Below the pieces are notes generated by a model, which worked only from the letters and a program-made list of their open reading frames with translations, was not told where the DNA came from and did no database searches. Of a stretch of DNA of 64,000 nt, positions 1-12,086 are shown one piece after another. Where the stretch lies: NCBI GenBank assembly GCA_021464245.1, contig JADCRB010000108.1, positions 1 to 64,000 of the forward strand. Reading direction: 5' to 3'. Origin of the DNA: Carallia brachiata. Lineage: Eukaryota; Streptophyta; Magnoliopsida; Malpighiales; Rhizophoraceae. Both the position numbers and the translations under genes were made by a program. Position 1 is the first letter of the stretch; each line of letters begins with the position of its first letter.

Positions 1-311
1 TGTGCCTAGGAAAAAACTGTCTCTGTGCCTCTGCTTTGTCTAAATCTCTACCCATGACAAACTTGTGTATGCTGGTGTGATTTGCCCATTTATAGCCGTA
101 CTCATTTTTTACCTAGGTAACTAGAAGAAACCTGATGCATATTATCATCTACCCCCGGACAACCTGATACCATCATCCATTCATCCTTTTCTGCAGCAGG
201 GAAGTTGGACAGCATAAATACAGCCATTTGAAGTCTCCTTTGCATTTATAATTTTCAACTGGTGAACATTCTAAATCCACATGGATCTTGGGACTGGTAT
301 TTTTGTCGCAG

Positions 312-1246
312 ATGAATCAACTGCAATCTGAGCTAAGGCTTGCTCGGTCTTTGATAGCTGAAAGAGACTCTGAAGTACAGAAAGTGCGTGCCACAAACAA
401 TCAGGTACATCCCTTTGATTATGCATTATCTTTTTTTTTTTTTTTCAATCTACATCTGTCATTATTGCTAATAGAATCTCTGTGGTATACTAAGGAAAGA
501 TTTCCAGAATGAGGTCAACTGCTCACTAATAGGAACAAAATTCCAACACTGTTAAATATTTGGTGAGGGGAGATCCTTACAAGTTGAAACTTTCCAATCC
601 ACTTTTCCCTCCTTTTGATCACTATATTAGGTGATTATCTGGTCTTGCCTCCATGGAATTCCTGTGATCTAACTGTACATTTGGTTGTTAATGAGTTTTA
701 GCCGTGTGAATTTGTTATTTGGTCCGTTTCCTCCTTAAGACTTGTTTTTGCATAGTCTCCATTCCTAGCAAATGTCGTTTTCCAAAAGAAGGTAATGCTT
801 AGATCATTTGTGGAGTACAATCAATATATTGATTGTCTCACCAACTTGTCGTACCGTTTTACCCCACATGCTTAAGCAGAGAAAATATATTCTGTTTTGT
901 GTTTGTGTACTAATTTGAGCTGTTGGGTTCTCATTGGTGAATACCGAACAGTACGTGGAAGAGAATGAAAGGCTAAGAGCTATTTTGGGGGAATGGAGTA
1001 ATCGAGCAGCCAAGGTACTCTCGTTTCCCTTTTACCATATCTTAATGATGTTTCTTTCCTTGTAGACTCACTTAACCATCCCACTTTTACACTTCTAGCG
1101 TGTTTCTGCGGTGACATGACTTCATAATTTGTTGTAATTTTTAGCTTGAGCGAGCTTTGGAGGTTGAACGGATATCCAATCTCGAATTGCAAAAGAAGCT
1201 CTCGATGACGAGAAACCAATCAAATGTGTCAACTGAGCAAAGTTGA
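312..1246 (+). CDS. C-terminal exons of a coiled-coil protein (5' part outside window)
   Basis: Three exons read in one frame: 312-404 (31 codons), 952-1014 (21 codons) and 1145-1246 (33 codons plus TGA). Donors are CAG|GTACAT and AAG|GTACTC, and acceptors are TCGCAG, ACAG and TTAG. All junctions are phase 0, which strongly supports the model. The joined tail is about 85 residues, charged and helical, with heptad-like spacing and no transmembrane segment; it contains the stretches RSLIAERDSEVQK, YVEENERLRAILGEW and LERALEVERISNLELQKKL. This is typical of the end of a long plant coiled-coil protein, possibly cytoskeletal or nuclear. I do not recognise the family with certainty. Upstream exons must lie before the window, because 1-311 reads as intron. 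The 3' UTR follows from 1247. Confidence 0.7.
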
Positions 1247-3152
1247 ACACCATGGACCTTAGTCACCCTCACCCGGATTACTCACACAGCTTGGACAATC
1301 ATCTTGCTGTAGTTGTAGCGATGTGTTAAATATCTTGAACTCTGTCTATCCAACAGAAGCACAATTTGTCATCTTTTAACCGGCGGAATCTGAATATGTA
1401 TAGAGAGGTCGTGCGGTGCCAATTCGTTTGTGACAAACTGAAAAGATGAATGATGCAAAGATACTGGCTTGTTCTCAAATTTGTTCCATTTTTGCCGGTG
1501 ACGACGAGAGACTTGAGGAGTATGGGGGTTTTAGGCTGGCCATTCAGCTTTTGAGTTGAGGTCTTTTTCCTCTTTTTCGTTGTCTGAAATATCAAAGAGA
1601 AAAAAAAAAAAAAAAAAACGTAGTACCAAATGCGTGCAATTGAATTTTTTTTTGTGTGTTTTGCACCAAAAAAAAATTTATGCAATTGAGTCATTGGTCA
1701 TATCCTTAACTGTTACAATCTTGAATCCGCGATGAATTTTGATTAAGTAGTTATAGGGTCGTTTTTAAAATTAGATATCTTGAATTTAAGTCAATTAACT
1801 TAAAAAAAAAAAATCAAATCTATAACTTTCTTGAATCTTTAAACTTCTTTTTTTTTTATCCGTCTCCCTAATTTTGAATTACGAGTCTAATCAACGAAGT
1901 AACAGTGCCTCGGCTTAATAGTGCATAAAAATCAGTGTTTTAATTTATCATATCAGTTTGTTTGAATTTATCATATCAGACAACATTTATTTTGCTCAAG
2001 TAACAGTATGCCTGTGCACTGCCATAACGTGTAAACCATTGGCATTGGTGGAATAATAGAGTTGGCATAACGTTCTTCTTCTTTTTTTCCCCAGAAATTC
2101 TGCCATAATCACGACGACGAAAAGAATATTGAATAATTGCCTCTGGGTGAACTAAGTCAAAAGTGAAGTTCCGATGGAATGAATCCTTATTTGCTTGAAC
2201 CCTTTATGTCGATGACTTTTGTGCTCAAATTATCTACAATGGCAAAACAATTTTGAAAATCGAATTCGTTTCTCATGTCGACCCTTAATAACATTCAACG
2301 AAAGTTGAATGCAAAATCAATGCCTTACAGTTCATTAATATTAAAGTCATCCCAAAAGTGATTTGTTCATTAAAAAAAATCAAAAAGGTCATCTGAAAGT
2401 TGAAAGTTAAGATTCTTAATTTTGATCCAAATTAAGTGCGCGACAATTGTAGGAAGAAGAGTAAAAAGGGCCCACTATTCATGAGGTTGTCTAGCAATGG
2501 AGTTTGGAGTCTTTCAAACGCATATTCCGATCTTCAATAAAATTCAAATAATAGGCATATATTGGCATCAGAAGAGCCAAGTAATTTATATTATTAAATT
2601 ATAAAATATATATTAAATTTATAAAAATAAAAAATAAATAAATTATTAAATATTATTAAATTAATTTAATATACACACGTAACATGTGCCGGTATACAAA
2701 GAAAATGCACATAAGAAAATGCACAGCCTAAGCCAAGTTCCATGGATCGGATAAAGCCGTTGATTAGGGAATCAGCGTTAATCACCATCCTTCACCATCC
2801 GTATCAAATTCAAAGTTCCAATCTTTATTGACATTGACTCGAAGTTGAAACACGCATTGTCAGTTGTAAGTTGTAACCGAACCAAAAGTATGTTCTTTTT
2901 TTATTCTTCTCGGGAGCGTGTCTAAGTACAGACAAACATGCCGCACAAAAAGGAAGAAAAACACAAAGAAAAGGATAATCTTCTCTACTATTTATTTATT
3001 TATTTATTTATTTTTTACCCACTTGAGGATAAGGCTTCATTTATTCAAGAATGGCAGAAACCCATGCGCTGCTATTGCGAGTACATTCGTATTTTCCTGA
3101 GTGGGTTTGGTTCCATTTTCACTGTTTTTGATATTAGTAGTTTCTTGGGACC
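1247..3152. other. Intergenic: 3' UTR of the first gene, AT-rich spacer, promoter/5' UTR of the OXS3-like gene
   Basis: No supported gene. It holds homopolymer A/T runs (about 1599-1618, 1801-1812), an AT-rich block at 2580-2690 of a type that recurs at about 17860-17980 and 18740-18840, and a repeated TTTA tract at about 2990-3014 just upstream of the next gene. Short reading frames at 2918-3228 lie in the presumed leader. Confidence 0.6.
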
Positions 3153-5037
3153 ATGTCGATTGCTTTTGAGAGGAGCGGTGGCGGTGGTAAGTCGATTCAG
3201 TCATCTGGGTTTGTCCCGGTGGGTATGAGGATCTTGGCCGGAGAACTGCCGTCGCCGGCGTCGGAGGGTGGGAAGGTGGGGGATTCTGAGGATTCTGACT
3301 GCTCCTCTTCTATTGGTCAAAATAGTGACGTGTCAGGTGGCGAGAGTTCCGAGGAGGATTGCCGGGAGGAGGATGTTCAGAGCTCGTATAAAGGACCGTT
3401 GGATGCTATGGACGCGTTGGAAGAAGTTTTGCCTGTCAAGTAAGTTTTTTGCTTATTTTTGGTGTTTTCTTGAGTGGGTATTGGTCCAATTTGAATGGGT
3501 TTGAGTTCTTTTTCTATTTGGTATTTGGTTGGTTTGCCGTTCACGTGTAGGAAAACGAATGAATGGGATTAATTATATTGTTCAAATCTTGCTTTGAGTT
3601 TCTTTCTAAATGATTAGATACGGTTCTTAGTTCAATTAGATCTCAGTTTTGCTGTTGATGTAGTGAAGGATAAAGAAGAGTTTTTAGTTTTTAGTTTTTA
3701 TTTTTTATTTTTTTGGGGACATTATGAGTTCTGGGTGGTGGAGGGTTTCTTGGGGGTGTTGTGGCTCAGGTGCTTGAGTGGACATATATTATACTGCATT
3801 ACAATAGGGATTTTGTTGAGGTTATATGAATTCAGAATTGCTGGCACTGTACTAGTACAAGTCACAGACTTGATGACCACGGAATGATGGCAAAAGAGGA
3901 GGAGTCAGTGATGCATGTTGCGCGTGAGATCAATTAACATTCAAACTGTTTGAGATGAGAAGAGTAACTTTTGCCCGGAGGGTGTTGGAGGAAAAGTATG
4001 CATTATGCAAAAAATAATAAGGATTTTTGTCAATCAAATCTGAAGCATTAATGAGAAAATCCGATGAATGATGTAGAAACTTGTTCACTTGTAATAGTAA
4101 TTAAGGAAGTAGAGTTCATGCAGTTTCTTAAACCTTAAAATGAGGTGTCAATATGGCAGAATCCGACAGTTCGATAATGCCTAGTTTTAAATATGTGATT
4201 ACCTATTATTGTTGCTGCTAATGAACGCAGACTTCAAACAAGAAATGGAATAAATCAAGTGGAAATTTTAACAGTTTCATTGTGTGGAAATTACAGCGTT
4301 TCTTGACTTGATACTGGCTCTAGGAAACCACTTCCCATTCCTATATGCTGTTCTAGGGTTTGTGGCCTTTTCATATACATGCATCTGTATGCATACCTGC
4401 GTCTTATATGCAGCATAAAATTTTTACCGCTGTAAGTTTATGTTGTGAATCATCTAATTGCGCTGACCACTGGGCATACTCTGAAAAGCTTACATGGAGT
4501 TATGGGTATATGGCTGCTGAAAATTGCAGTCATTTGGGTTCTTAATTCTCTTGCCTTTGCATTATTTTGAATAATTGCAGGAAAGGTATATCAAAGTTTT
4601 ATAATGGAAAATCAAAGTCATTCACAAGTCTAGCAGATGCCTCTTCCGCTTCTTCTGTTAAGGAATTTGCAAAACCAGAAAATTCCTATACAAGGAAACG
4701 CAAGAATCTTTTAGTTTGTAGTTCTCTCTGGCATCCTCATCACAGTTGCCATACCAGAGATAGTGAAACTGGCATATTGAAGAGACCAGAAAGCCTCAAT
4801 GGGAGCACAGTGGACCTTGGTTTGACCAGCAACCGCCCCAGGGGTGATAATAATAGCCAGGGCTCTTACCCAATTTCATCATTATCATCTTCTAGTTGCC
4901 TGCCACCCTTGCACCCACATGGTAAAAAGTCACCTGGCAATGCATCACGTTCCCCACTTCGTCAACAGACCTGTCCTTGGCGATCTCTTTCCCTATCTGA
5001 TCTACAGACTGTTGCTGATGCTACTTCTGGTAGCTAA
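3153..5037 (+). CDS. OXIDATIVE STRESS 3 (OXS3)-like protein
   Basis: Two exons, 3153-3439 and 4581-5037, joined CAA|GTAAGT to TTGCAG|GAAAGG, give a 247-residue protein with no frame breaks. The N-terminal half is acidic and Ser-rich (residues about 45-75 full of D, E and S). It is followed at the splice junction by the family signature KGISKFYNGKSKSFTSLAD, then a basic TRKRKNLL segment and a Ser/Pro-rich tail ending near PWRSLSLSDLQ. This order is that of plant OXS3 and OXS3-like nuclear proteins, which are linked in Arabidopsis to tolerance of oxidative and heavy-metal stress and to chromatin. The start is the first ATG in good context, in frame with the acidic region. Nuclear location is inferred from the family and the basic stretch. 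Which OXS3 paralogue it is cannot be said. Confidence 0.85.
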
Positions 5038-7714
5038 TTTAGCAACTGTAGCAAAGATGCCGACAATGCACGCCCTTCAATCTGGAAGTTGGAAAATGTA
5101 ATGATGAAGCTTACTTCTTGCAGTTTCCTGCTCTGTTCTGATGGTTCTTCCCAGTTTGCTTGTAGATTTAGGAATACCAAGCATGTCTGAACATTGTGAG
5201 AATATAGTTGCTTACCACTTCTTCTTCTTTTATGCTGGCTGTAAGTGACCAGAATCTTTGTACCATGCAAGTTCTTAATTACTTAAGTTGTCTTCCAACT
5301 GTGGAAGTTGTGGCTTTGGTTACTTTTATTGGTCTTCTTTATAGATTATCTTGCTGGATTTTTCTATGCACCTGCAAAATATAAGGATTCATTATGATCA
5401 TGCATATCATTGCCAGCATGTCTCCCGCATCCACTTGTGATGACATCCTGATCATCCATCCTCACTCGTTACCACCTTTCATCCAATGGCATTTAACCTC
5501 TGCTATTGCTATTGAATTTGTTGACCAAACAATAAAATTATAGAGAGAGAGAAGTAACATGATCCAAATCATTTCTGCTTTTGAACTTATCATCATCTGC
5601 ATATGCCATGAGTTACGAGAAAGAAATGGTGGAAGATTTGATGATAGTAGATTTGGATGTCTGAAATATAAGCCTCTAGAAGAGACTAGAGTGCACCGAG
5701 TCATCTTGTCGGATACAACGTGAATGCCTCAAAATAAAAGACCATGACTTTGGTCTGGCAGAGAGGATCATTAGGTCATATTGTCTTGTACCTCGAGCTT
5801 TTACTGTTAAGGGGTGGGATAGTTGAGAAGATCTGTTAAATTACTTGAGTTGACTCTACTAGAATTACTCCCACTAGTTTTGAAAGTTATTTTTCATCTG
5901 CTTTAAAATGAAGAAGCTGGCGAAGGATGGTTCTTCCTGCATAGCAAAAGTCTAAAAGATTTGATAGATTCTATGGCAGTGTGGGATATCAGTGCGCACG
6001 CATATCTTGACTTGCAATTGAGGTATATTCCAAGTTCCTGATGGTAGTAGGACATAATTTTTTGATATTTAATCAGTAGCGAACTCCTTTGGGAGTTCAA
6101 TCTGCCCATGCCTAAAAAGACATGACATCACATATGCACTATTGATACATGGATTATCCAAAGAACTTCATGCGGAAGCAAAGGGTGTTGGCACTTACAG
6201 CATGAGTAAATTCAGAGGCTTGTATGTTGTTCTCTCACCTTTTTCCTCTTCAGCTAATTTAGATGCCAAGTTATCACCTGGATGGATCTGAAGATGCATA
6301 ATTTGGAGTTGAAGGTTGAGATATCGAGTATTTCTTATTTTCCGCAAGTATTATTTGGTAAGTTCTTGCATCAAAGTAACTAGTCATTTCTATGTTATCT
6401 CTGTTCTTGCTAATTTTCAGTATTTGGATAATTAGATGTGTTCTTATGGATTTGATGGATGTCTTCCTTTTGTTTTTAAATAAAATAATCATCAAGAATT
6501 ATGCTGAATGAGTTATTTGCCACATTTTGGCACTGCCTCATTATGATATCGGAGTATCTGGGTTTCTTTAACAAATAGAATTATTTTTAGATGTTCAAAT
6601 TGGTTGCTGTCAATAACTTGCATGTAATTAATTGAAGAACTCCAAACACCCGTCCCGTTTGATTCCCACATGGCTTTCAAACTACTAATTGAACTACATC
6701 ATTATGGATTGAGATGAAAAGTATAAATGATCGGTAAAATACCAAGCCACATCATTTAATAACCGATCAGGTCATGAATGAAGAACAATGATCTCACTTT
6801 AAAATTTTATTTACGAGGATTCCAAACCCAATCTAAAACAGTAAATGGCCAAGAGTCATGATTTTTAAAATAATTTAACTGGTCTATTGACGTCAGCGGA
6901 CTTAATTCAAACACTTGGATAGTATAATAATTTTAATTATGTGCAAAGCCTCGAAGACAACATTGCCTTCTGCTGCTCATTATGAAACAGAAAGACTACA
7001 GAATGGAACCTTTATAAAAAAGGTGCTCTACTTGCATCCCTTGTTCTTCGTGATTACACAATTGATGACTACCCGGACTTTCTGTTTCTTTGTTTGGCTC
7101 AGTCTGTCGAGAGTTACTGAAATTAGATTGAACATAATTCAGTAATATTGTACTTGACCATTAAATGGATAATTACGCGAGTGGACTCTTTCATGTTATC
7201 TAAACCTTTCAATGGACTAATATCCCCAAGTTGGAAAGTTCTTGGTCTTGTTCTGCAAATATTTGGTCCAAGTCCTACCCTTTGCCTGTCAAAAATGTTC
7301 TACCTTGTCCTTAAGGGGACACCCCACTGGTTGTCTTGAGTTTTAATTCTGGGAAGAGGAGTGTGGGGTTAATATAAATGGGATGAACTATCGCTATTGT
7401 GTAGCTTGCAGCCTAATGGGTCTTCTAACGAACCAAAAAAAATGTTGTCTTATGGGGTATTTATGTTGTTTCCTTATAGCCACATGTACTTGACCTGAAA
7501 GAGAAACACTATAAATGTATGCAGCTCTGCTTGCTATGGAAAGTTTGTGCTGTCATTTAATTTTGCTAACCATCATTAATTTCTCTCAATGTGATATTAT
7601 ATTCAAAAAAATTTTTTCTGGCATTAACATTGTCTCTATCACAATTTCTACTTTCCTTTCTTGGGTTCTGATGTTGCTTATAAATCATTCACCTTGGGGA
7701 TGAGGAAGATGTGT
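5038..7714. other. Long spacer between the OXS3-like and RRM-like genes
   Basis: Begins with the 3' UTR of the OXS3-like gene. No reading frame longer than about 80 codons shows protein-like composition on either strand, and I see no tRNA, LTR or clear inverted repeat. It may hold regulatory DNA or untranslated exons of the downstream gene. Confidence 0.5.
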
Positions 7715-7723
7715 CTATAAAAG
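7715..7723 (+). promoter_or_regulatory. Candidate TATA box of the RRM-like gene
   Basis: CTATAAAAG lies about 75 bp before a plausible untranslated first exon. That exon would end at CTTTCAG|GTTCCT, and an intron 7792-8077 would end at CTGGCAG, leaving about 49 nt of leader before the ATG at 8127. The coupling of TATA, donor and acceptor is consistent but not proven. Confidence 0.4.
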
Positions 7724-8126
7724 CCCTTAGATTTGGTCACCGAGGAGGGCTTCATACGAAACACTAGTTCACTGAGAAGTGTCTCTTTCAGGTTCCTTCT
7801 TTTGCTTGTTAAAAGTTCTTGCAGTATATTTGATGATTTTGTTACCGTCACTTGCAAGGTGACCAGTGGAATTAGCTTATATCCACTGCCATCTGTTCAT
7901 TTGGATCATTAATGGAAGCTATCTTGCTGACCTTTGCACCTATTTTTCTCTTATATGTGCTAGTGGTTATGCATGCTAGAAAATTGTCAGCTTTATAATT
8001 TAATTGCATACTGTGGCTTTTCTTTTCTTTTTATTGTTCCTTTAAACAAGGATGATTAACGTTCTGTTATCTGGCAGGATACCGGTCGATTTTGGTGGTC
8101 TTAAGGCAGCATACTCTTTATTGTAG

Positions 8127-9029
8127 ATGGCTAGTACAAGTTCATTTCCTGCACAGGTTTCTCAGGAGGAATTCGATGTTTTTCCTACTATGGATCGTTG
8201 GCTTTACAGCGTACTTGTCATGGAGCTATGTAGGGAGCCTGTGGAGATGATGCAGGTTCTGGCCTTGTGGATCTGGTTAGAACAAGATGGATTCTGCAAT
8301 ACTTTAAAAAAGATATTGTCCTTGCCTAACATTCTGATAAATGAACTGGCAGACGAGACAATCACCTGCCTCAGCTGCTTGAAGTGTAATCGGTTTTCTT
8401 CCCCATCCGAGAACGTGGAAATCCCATTGTTGCAGAACATAATGGAGAGAGATATTTCTCTTGGATACTTTTCCGAAAAGAAGCTGGTCGCCACCCAAGG
8501 GGTCACCAAAGTTTTGAATGAGGTATGCATTAAGACACTAACTGATGTGATGGAGGAGGCCATTCGAAGAAACATGACCCGAAGCTTACTGGATAGCCGA
8601 AACACAACGCCATCTTTTCAACAACCCCAGGCGCAATCTGTTCCCCAAACTGAGCTTACCCTTGGACCTGTCCAGAGTTATGCCCGAGAAAGGCCATCAA
8701 CACAAGATGAAAGGATATTGTACATGACATTTTCTAAGGGTCATCCCGTACATAAAGAGGAGATCAGAGAGTTCCTGACCAGAAATTATGGGGATTGCAT
8801 CGAGTACTTATACTTGCAAGAAGTACAGCCAAATGAGCAGCCACTGTATGGTGTTATTATCTTTCGAGTTGCCTTCACAGTGGATCTGATTCTTGGTGGC
8901 GCAGCCAAAGCAAAAGTTACCATCAATGAGAAGCATGTCTGGGTCAGAAAAAATGTTGCAAAACCCCCGAAGGCCCTGGTTCCAACAATGCAAGGACTGC
9001 TGAGGCTTCCGCGCCCATCTGCTCCTTGA
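8127..9029 (+). CDS. Uncharacterised plant protein with RRM-like C-terminal domain
   Basis: A single uninterrupted reading frame of 300 codons from a true ATG. The N-terminal two thirds (about residues 20-165) is helical and Trp/Leu/Met-rich (DRWLYSVLVMELCREPVE, then ALWIWLEQDGF), followed by a Pro/Gln-rich linker. Residues about 193-282 look like an RNA-recognition-motif fold: strand ERILYMTFSKG, helix KEEIREFLTRNYGDC, strand IEYLYLQEV, strand LYGVIIFRV, and a final strand around KHVWVRKNV. I recognise the layout as a plant family of unknown function. RNA binding is inferred from the fold; aromatic RNP residues are weak. No signal peptide or membrane segment is seen. It is the only gene in the first 26 kb without introns in its coding part. 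Confidence 0.75.
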   Translation: MASTSSFPAQVSQEEFDVFPTMDRWLYSVLVMELCREPVEMMQVLALWIWLEQDGFCNTLKKILSLPNILINELADETITCLSCLKCNRFSSPSENVEIPLLQNIMERDISLGYFSEKKLVATQGVTKVLNEVCIKTLTDVMEEAIRRNMTRSLLDSRNTTPSFQQPQAQSVPQTELTLGPVQSYARERPSTQDERILYMTFSKGHPVHKEEIREFLTRNYGDCIEYLYLQEVQPNEQPLYGVIIFRVAFTVDLILGGAAKAKVTINEKHVWVRKNVAKPPKALVPTMQGLLRLPRPSAP

Positions 9030-9158
9030 CTGATGTTCTGGAGGTCCTTCTCAGTCGTGGGGTGGGGTGGTGTTTGAAATTTTGGGGTCAAATTCTGATC
9101 GTTTAAAATGGTTAGAAAAGGACTCATGTAGTCTATCAACCAAACAAAAAAAAAAAAA

Positions 9159-9217
9159 TGTCTAGCTGTTTTTCGTCTTTGGTGTTCTGTCTAGCTGTTT
9201 TTCGTCTTTGGTGTTTT
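9159..9217 (+). repeat. 29-bp direct tandem duplication in the 3' UTR
   Basis: Two adjacent copies of a unit starting TGTCTAGCTGTTTTTCG, with period 29, just after a 12-A run. Differences are confined to the last bases. Confidence 0.85.
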
Positions 9218-9349
9218 GTCTAGGAGCCTTATAGCTTAACTTTTGTTGAGATTTAAGGCTTTTTGATGCTGAGTTGAGTTGTATGAGCCTTGCATGTTTC
9301 TTAGTAGTTGGCTATTTGAATTGTAAGTTGTCCCCGCCCCAAATCCAAG

Positions 9350-9355
9350 AATAAA
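9350..9355 (+). promoter_or_regulatory. Polyadenylation signal AATAAA
   Basis: A canonical AATAAA about 320 bp after the stop codon of the RRM-like gene, on the coding strand and in a GT/T-rich context. Likely the near-upstream element of its 3' end. Confidence 0.5.
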
Positions 9356-9824
9356 GTTGCATTTTCTGGTTTAAAATTGACTTAGAGCATGCTTACTAAT
9401 TGTAATTGATTGACCTTGCATTCTGATATTCTTAAAATGTGCATCTTCTAGGGAAAAAAATAATCCTGACGTTAGGGATCGATCTAGATGCAGTTAATAG
9501 ACGGATTAAAAATAAAATCTATTAGTCCGCCGTTGTTAATTTATATAAGTCTACATCATTTGGAGAGTTTATTAGTTTGCATATTGGTAAAATAATTGAA
9601 AGGATGTGAACTCCATTGTAGCTCTTTAGTTCTTACCGTGTTAGACCATTGGTAGCCTAACAAATTTTTCTAAAATCCATACCTGCGAAACCATTCGCTT
9701 ATAGTAACGGTTTTCACGTAAAGATTTTGGTCTTTAAGAAGTCAAAATGAGCGTGTAAAGAATAATTGTCACGTAATTCTAAACATAGTAATAAAAGTTG
9801 TGATTATGTCGGTAGGTATTTGCA

Positions 9825-10925
9825 CTTGTTATGTTGAATGTCAAAGAAAATAAAAAACTGATATCTATGTAATAAAAGTAAATATGTATTTAAATTATTT
9901 AAATAAAAAATTAATATTCTTTCTGTGTACTTGTTCTTTCATACTTATCTATACATATATGTAAATATTTGTTCTTTTTTTTGATAGATATATGTAAATA
10001 TTTTTAAAATAAAAGTCAATAATATTAATGTACTGTATATCCACTTCATATGGTTTGATATTTAATATGGTTTATTTTGGGCCTTCACAAGCCCAATGTG
10101 TTTGTGGGAACGTAAGTCACTCCGAAGTCCACAAAGTAGACAAACCCACAAAGTCGTGATAAAATCATCTAATCTCTTACATTGTGTTCCAAAAGCTTGT
10201 TTTGGACGTTGACTCTCTGGTAGCCTTGCAAGTAGTTTTAAGGGGCGTTCCACCTACTCATCCGCGGTTTAATTTGATACAGGAGTGTAGCATATGTATC
10301 GCAGGGAAAATTAGGGTTGTGAATACCAACGTCTGTTAGTTCAAGTGGCGAGTAGCTTGTTATGTTGAATGTCAAAGGAAATAATAAACAAATATTTATA
10401 CAATAAAAGCAAATATGTATTTAAATCATTTAAATCAAAAATTAATATTCTTTCTATGTACTCGTTCTTTCATACTTATCCATACATATATGTAAATATT
10501 TCTTCTTTTTTTTTTTTTTTGGTAAGTATATGTAAATATTTCTAAAATGGAAGCCAGCAATGTACTGTGTATCCACCTCATATGGTTTGATATTTAATAT
10601 AGTTTGTTTTGGGCCTTCACAAGCCCAATGTGTTTGTGGGAACGTAAGTCACTCCAAAGTCTACAAAGTAGACAAACCCACAAAGTCGTGATAAAATCAT
10701 CTGATCTCTTATATTGTGTTCCAAAAGCTTGTTGTGGACGTCGACTCTCTGGTGGCCTTGCGGGTAGTTTTAATGGGCGTTTTACCTACTCATCTGCGGT
10801 TTAATTTGGTACAGGAGTGTAGAGATTTGTTGGGCCAGGATTGGCAGGGTACACTGCAGCGTATGTATTACAGGATAAATTAGGTTATGAATATCAACGC
10901 CTATTAATAATTTAAGTAGCGAGGA
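9825..10925. repeat. ~0.53-kb direct tandem duplication
   Basis: Unit 1 (about 9825-10355) and unit 2 (about 10356-10925) share sequence over nearly their whole length. Both start CTTGTTATGTTGAATGTC, both contain TTTTGGGCCTTCACAAGC and a long G/C-richer block to the end, and unit 2 has an extra ~40 bp near 10822-10860. The copies differ by scattered substitutions. No coding potential. The second half ends in a segment reading TTTGAATTCGAGTCTCGTG, reminiscent of plant SINE/retroelement tails, but I cannot assign a family. Confidence 0.8.
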
Positions 10926-12086
10926 GTTTAATTTTCTGTAAATAAAATTTTGAATTCGAGTCTCGTGTATGGAGAAAATAGGCACAGAGAAAAGTTTATC
11001 TCTTTTAATGGATCTACTGAGTTCAAACTGAATTAGTTAAATTTTAATAAATTTCTTAATACCAAGATTTCAAACCCAAAAAAAAAAAACAAAACCAAGC
11101 TGCGAATTGGATGGCTTCCTTTGCTCTGACACAGTATTGGCAAGCAGTTCATATCTCGTGCACCCCAAGGAATTCTGAAGCTCTTGCGCGAGGATATGTG
11201 TGGCGTGTCATTGCCTAGGAGTGTAGCTGTTTAGCATGGGTTATTGAAAACAAACAAACAGACAAACAGTAAAAAAGAAGAGAGGAAGAAGAAAATGGAG
11301 AGAAAAAATTAATACTTGTGTTTGACAAATATCTTTGGGAGATAAAAATTATTTCCCCCCCCCCCCCCTAACTATCAAATTCCTTGAATCTCCCATAATT
11401 TTTTTTGAATGGCTCTATTGTTCTTATTGTATATATAATTTTTTATTTTAAAAGGTAAAATTGACATATATATATATATATATTCCTTACCTTATTTTCT
11501 AAACAAAATATTTTTAATTTTTTTTCTCTTCCATTACTTTTTTCCAAATATGAAAAATTTCCCTCACATTTAAGCTCTCTACTTTCTAATTCAAATACAA
11601 CGTTAATTTCGGCTCTATATTTGCTCCTTAATTCTTAAAAGAAATAAAAAATAAACAAACCAAGACACTTGGGCTTCGCTTGAGAACGCTGGACAATGTA
11701 TGCCTTTTTTTTATAATTGGGATAATTTATCATTTAATTTATCTTTTTAATATGACTTATTCACAATTTAATATCACACAATAAGTAAAATTTATTTAAA
11801 ATAAAAAAAATAAATTTATGTAGATAGTAACATTACATTTACCACAGGGACAAAATCAAAAAGACGTATTTTTTGTCCCCACTTTGGCAAAAATCCACTG
11901 CATATCACATACTGCAGTGCAGGATATTAGATCATAATCCATAATCACCTGCTGATCTGCACAAGCTACACTAGAAACCTGTTCCTGGTTGCTACTCGAA
12001 TACACTGTAAGGTCATTCCCATGACAAACTGTCGCCCAGTCACACTGAGGAATAATTGCAATGAAAATCTTCAAGATCAGATATCC
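10926..12086. other. Intergenic spacer with homopolymer C tract and (AT)n
   Basis: No gene seen. It contains a run of 14 C at 11355-11368, an (AT)n tract near 11466-11483 and T/A runs. It ends at the 3' UTR of the minus-strand RAD7-like gene. Confidence 0.5.

Noticed and set aside
2938..3228. 96-codon upstream reading frame overlapping the OXS3-like start
   Set aside because: It lies in the likely promoter/leader around a TTTA repeat and has low-complexity composition; no evidence it is transcribed.
8204..9139. Minus-strand reading frames of 61-133 codons over the RRM-like gene
   Set aside because: Opposite-strand shadows of a clearly coding plus strand.
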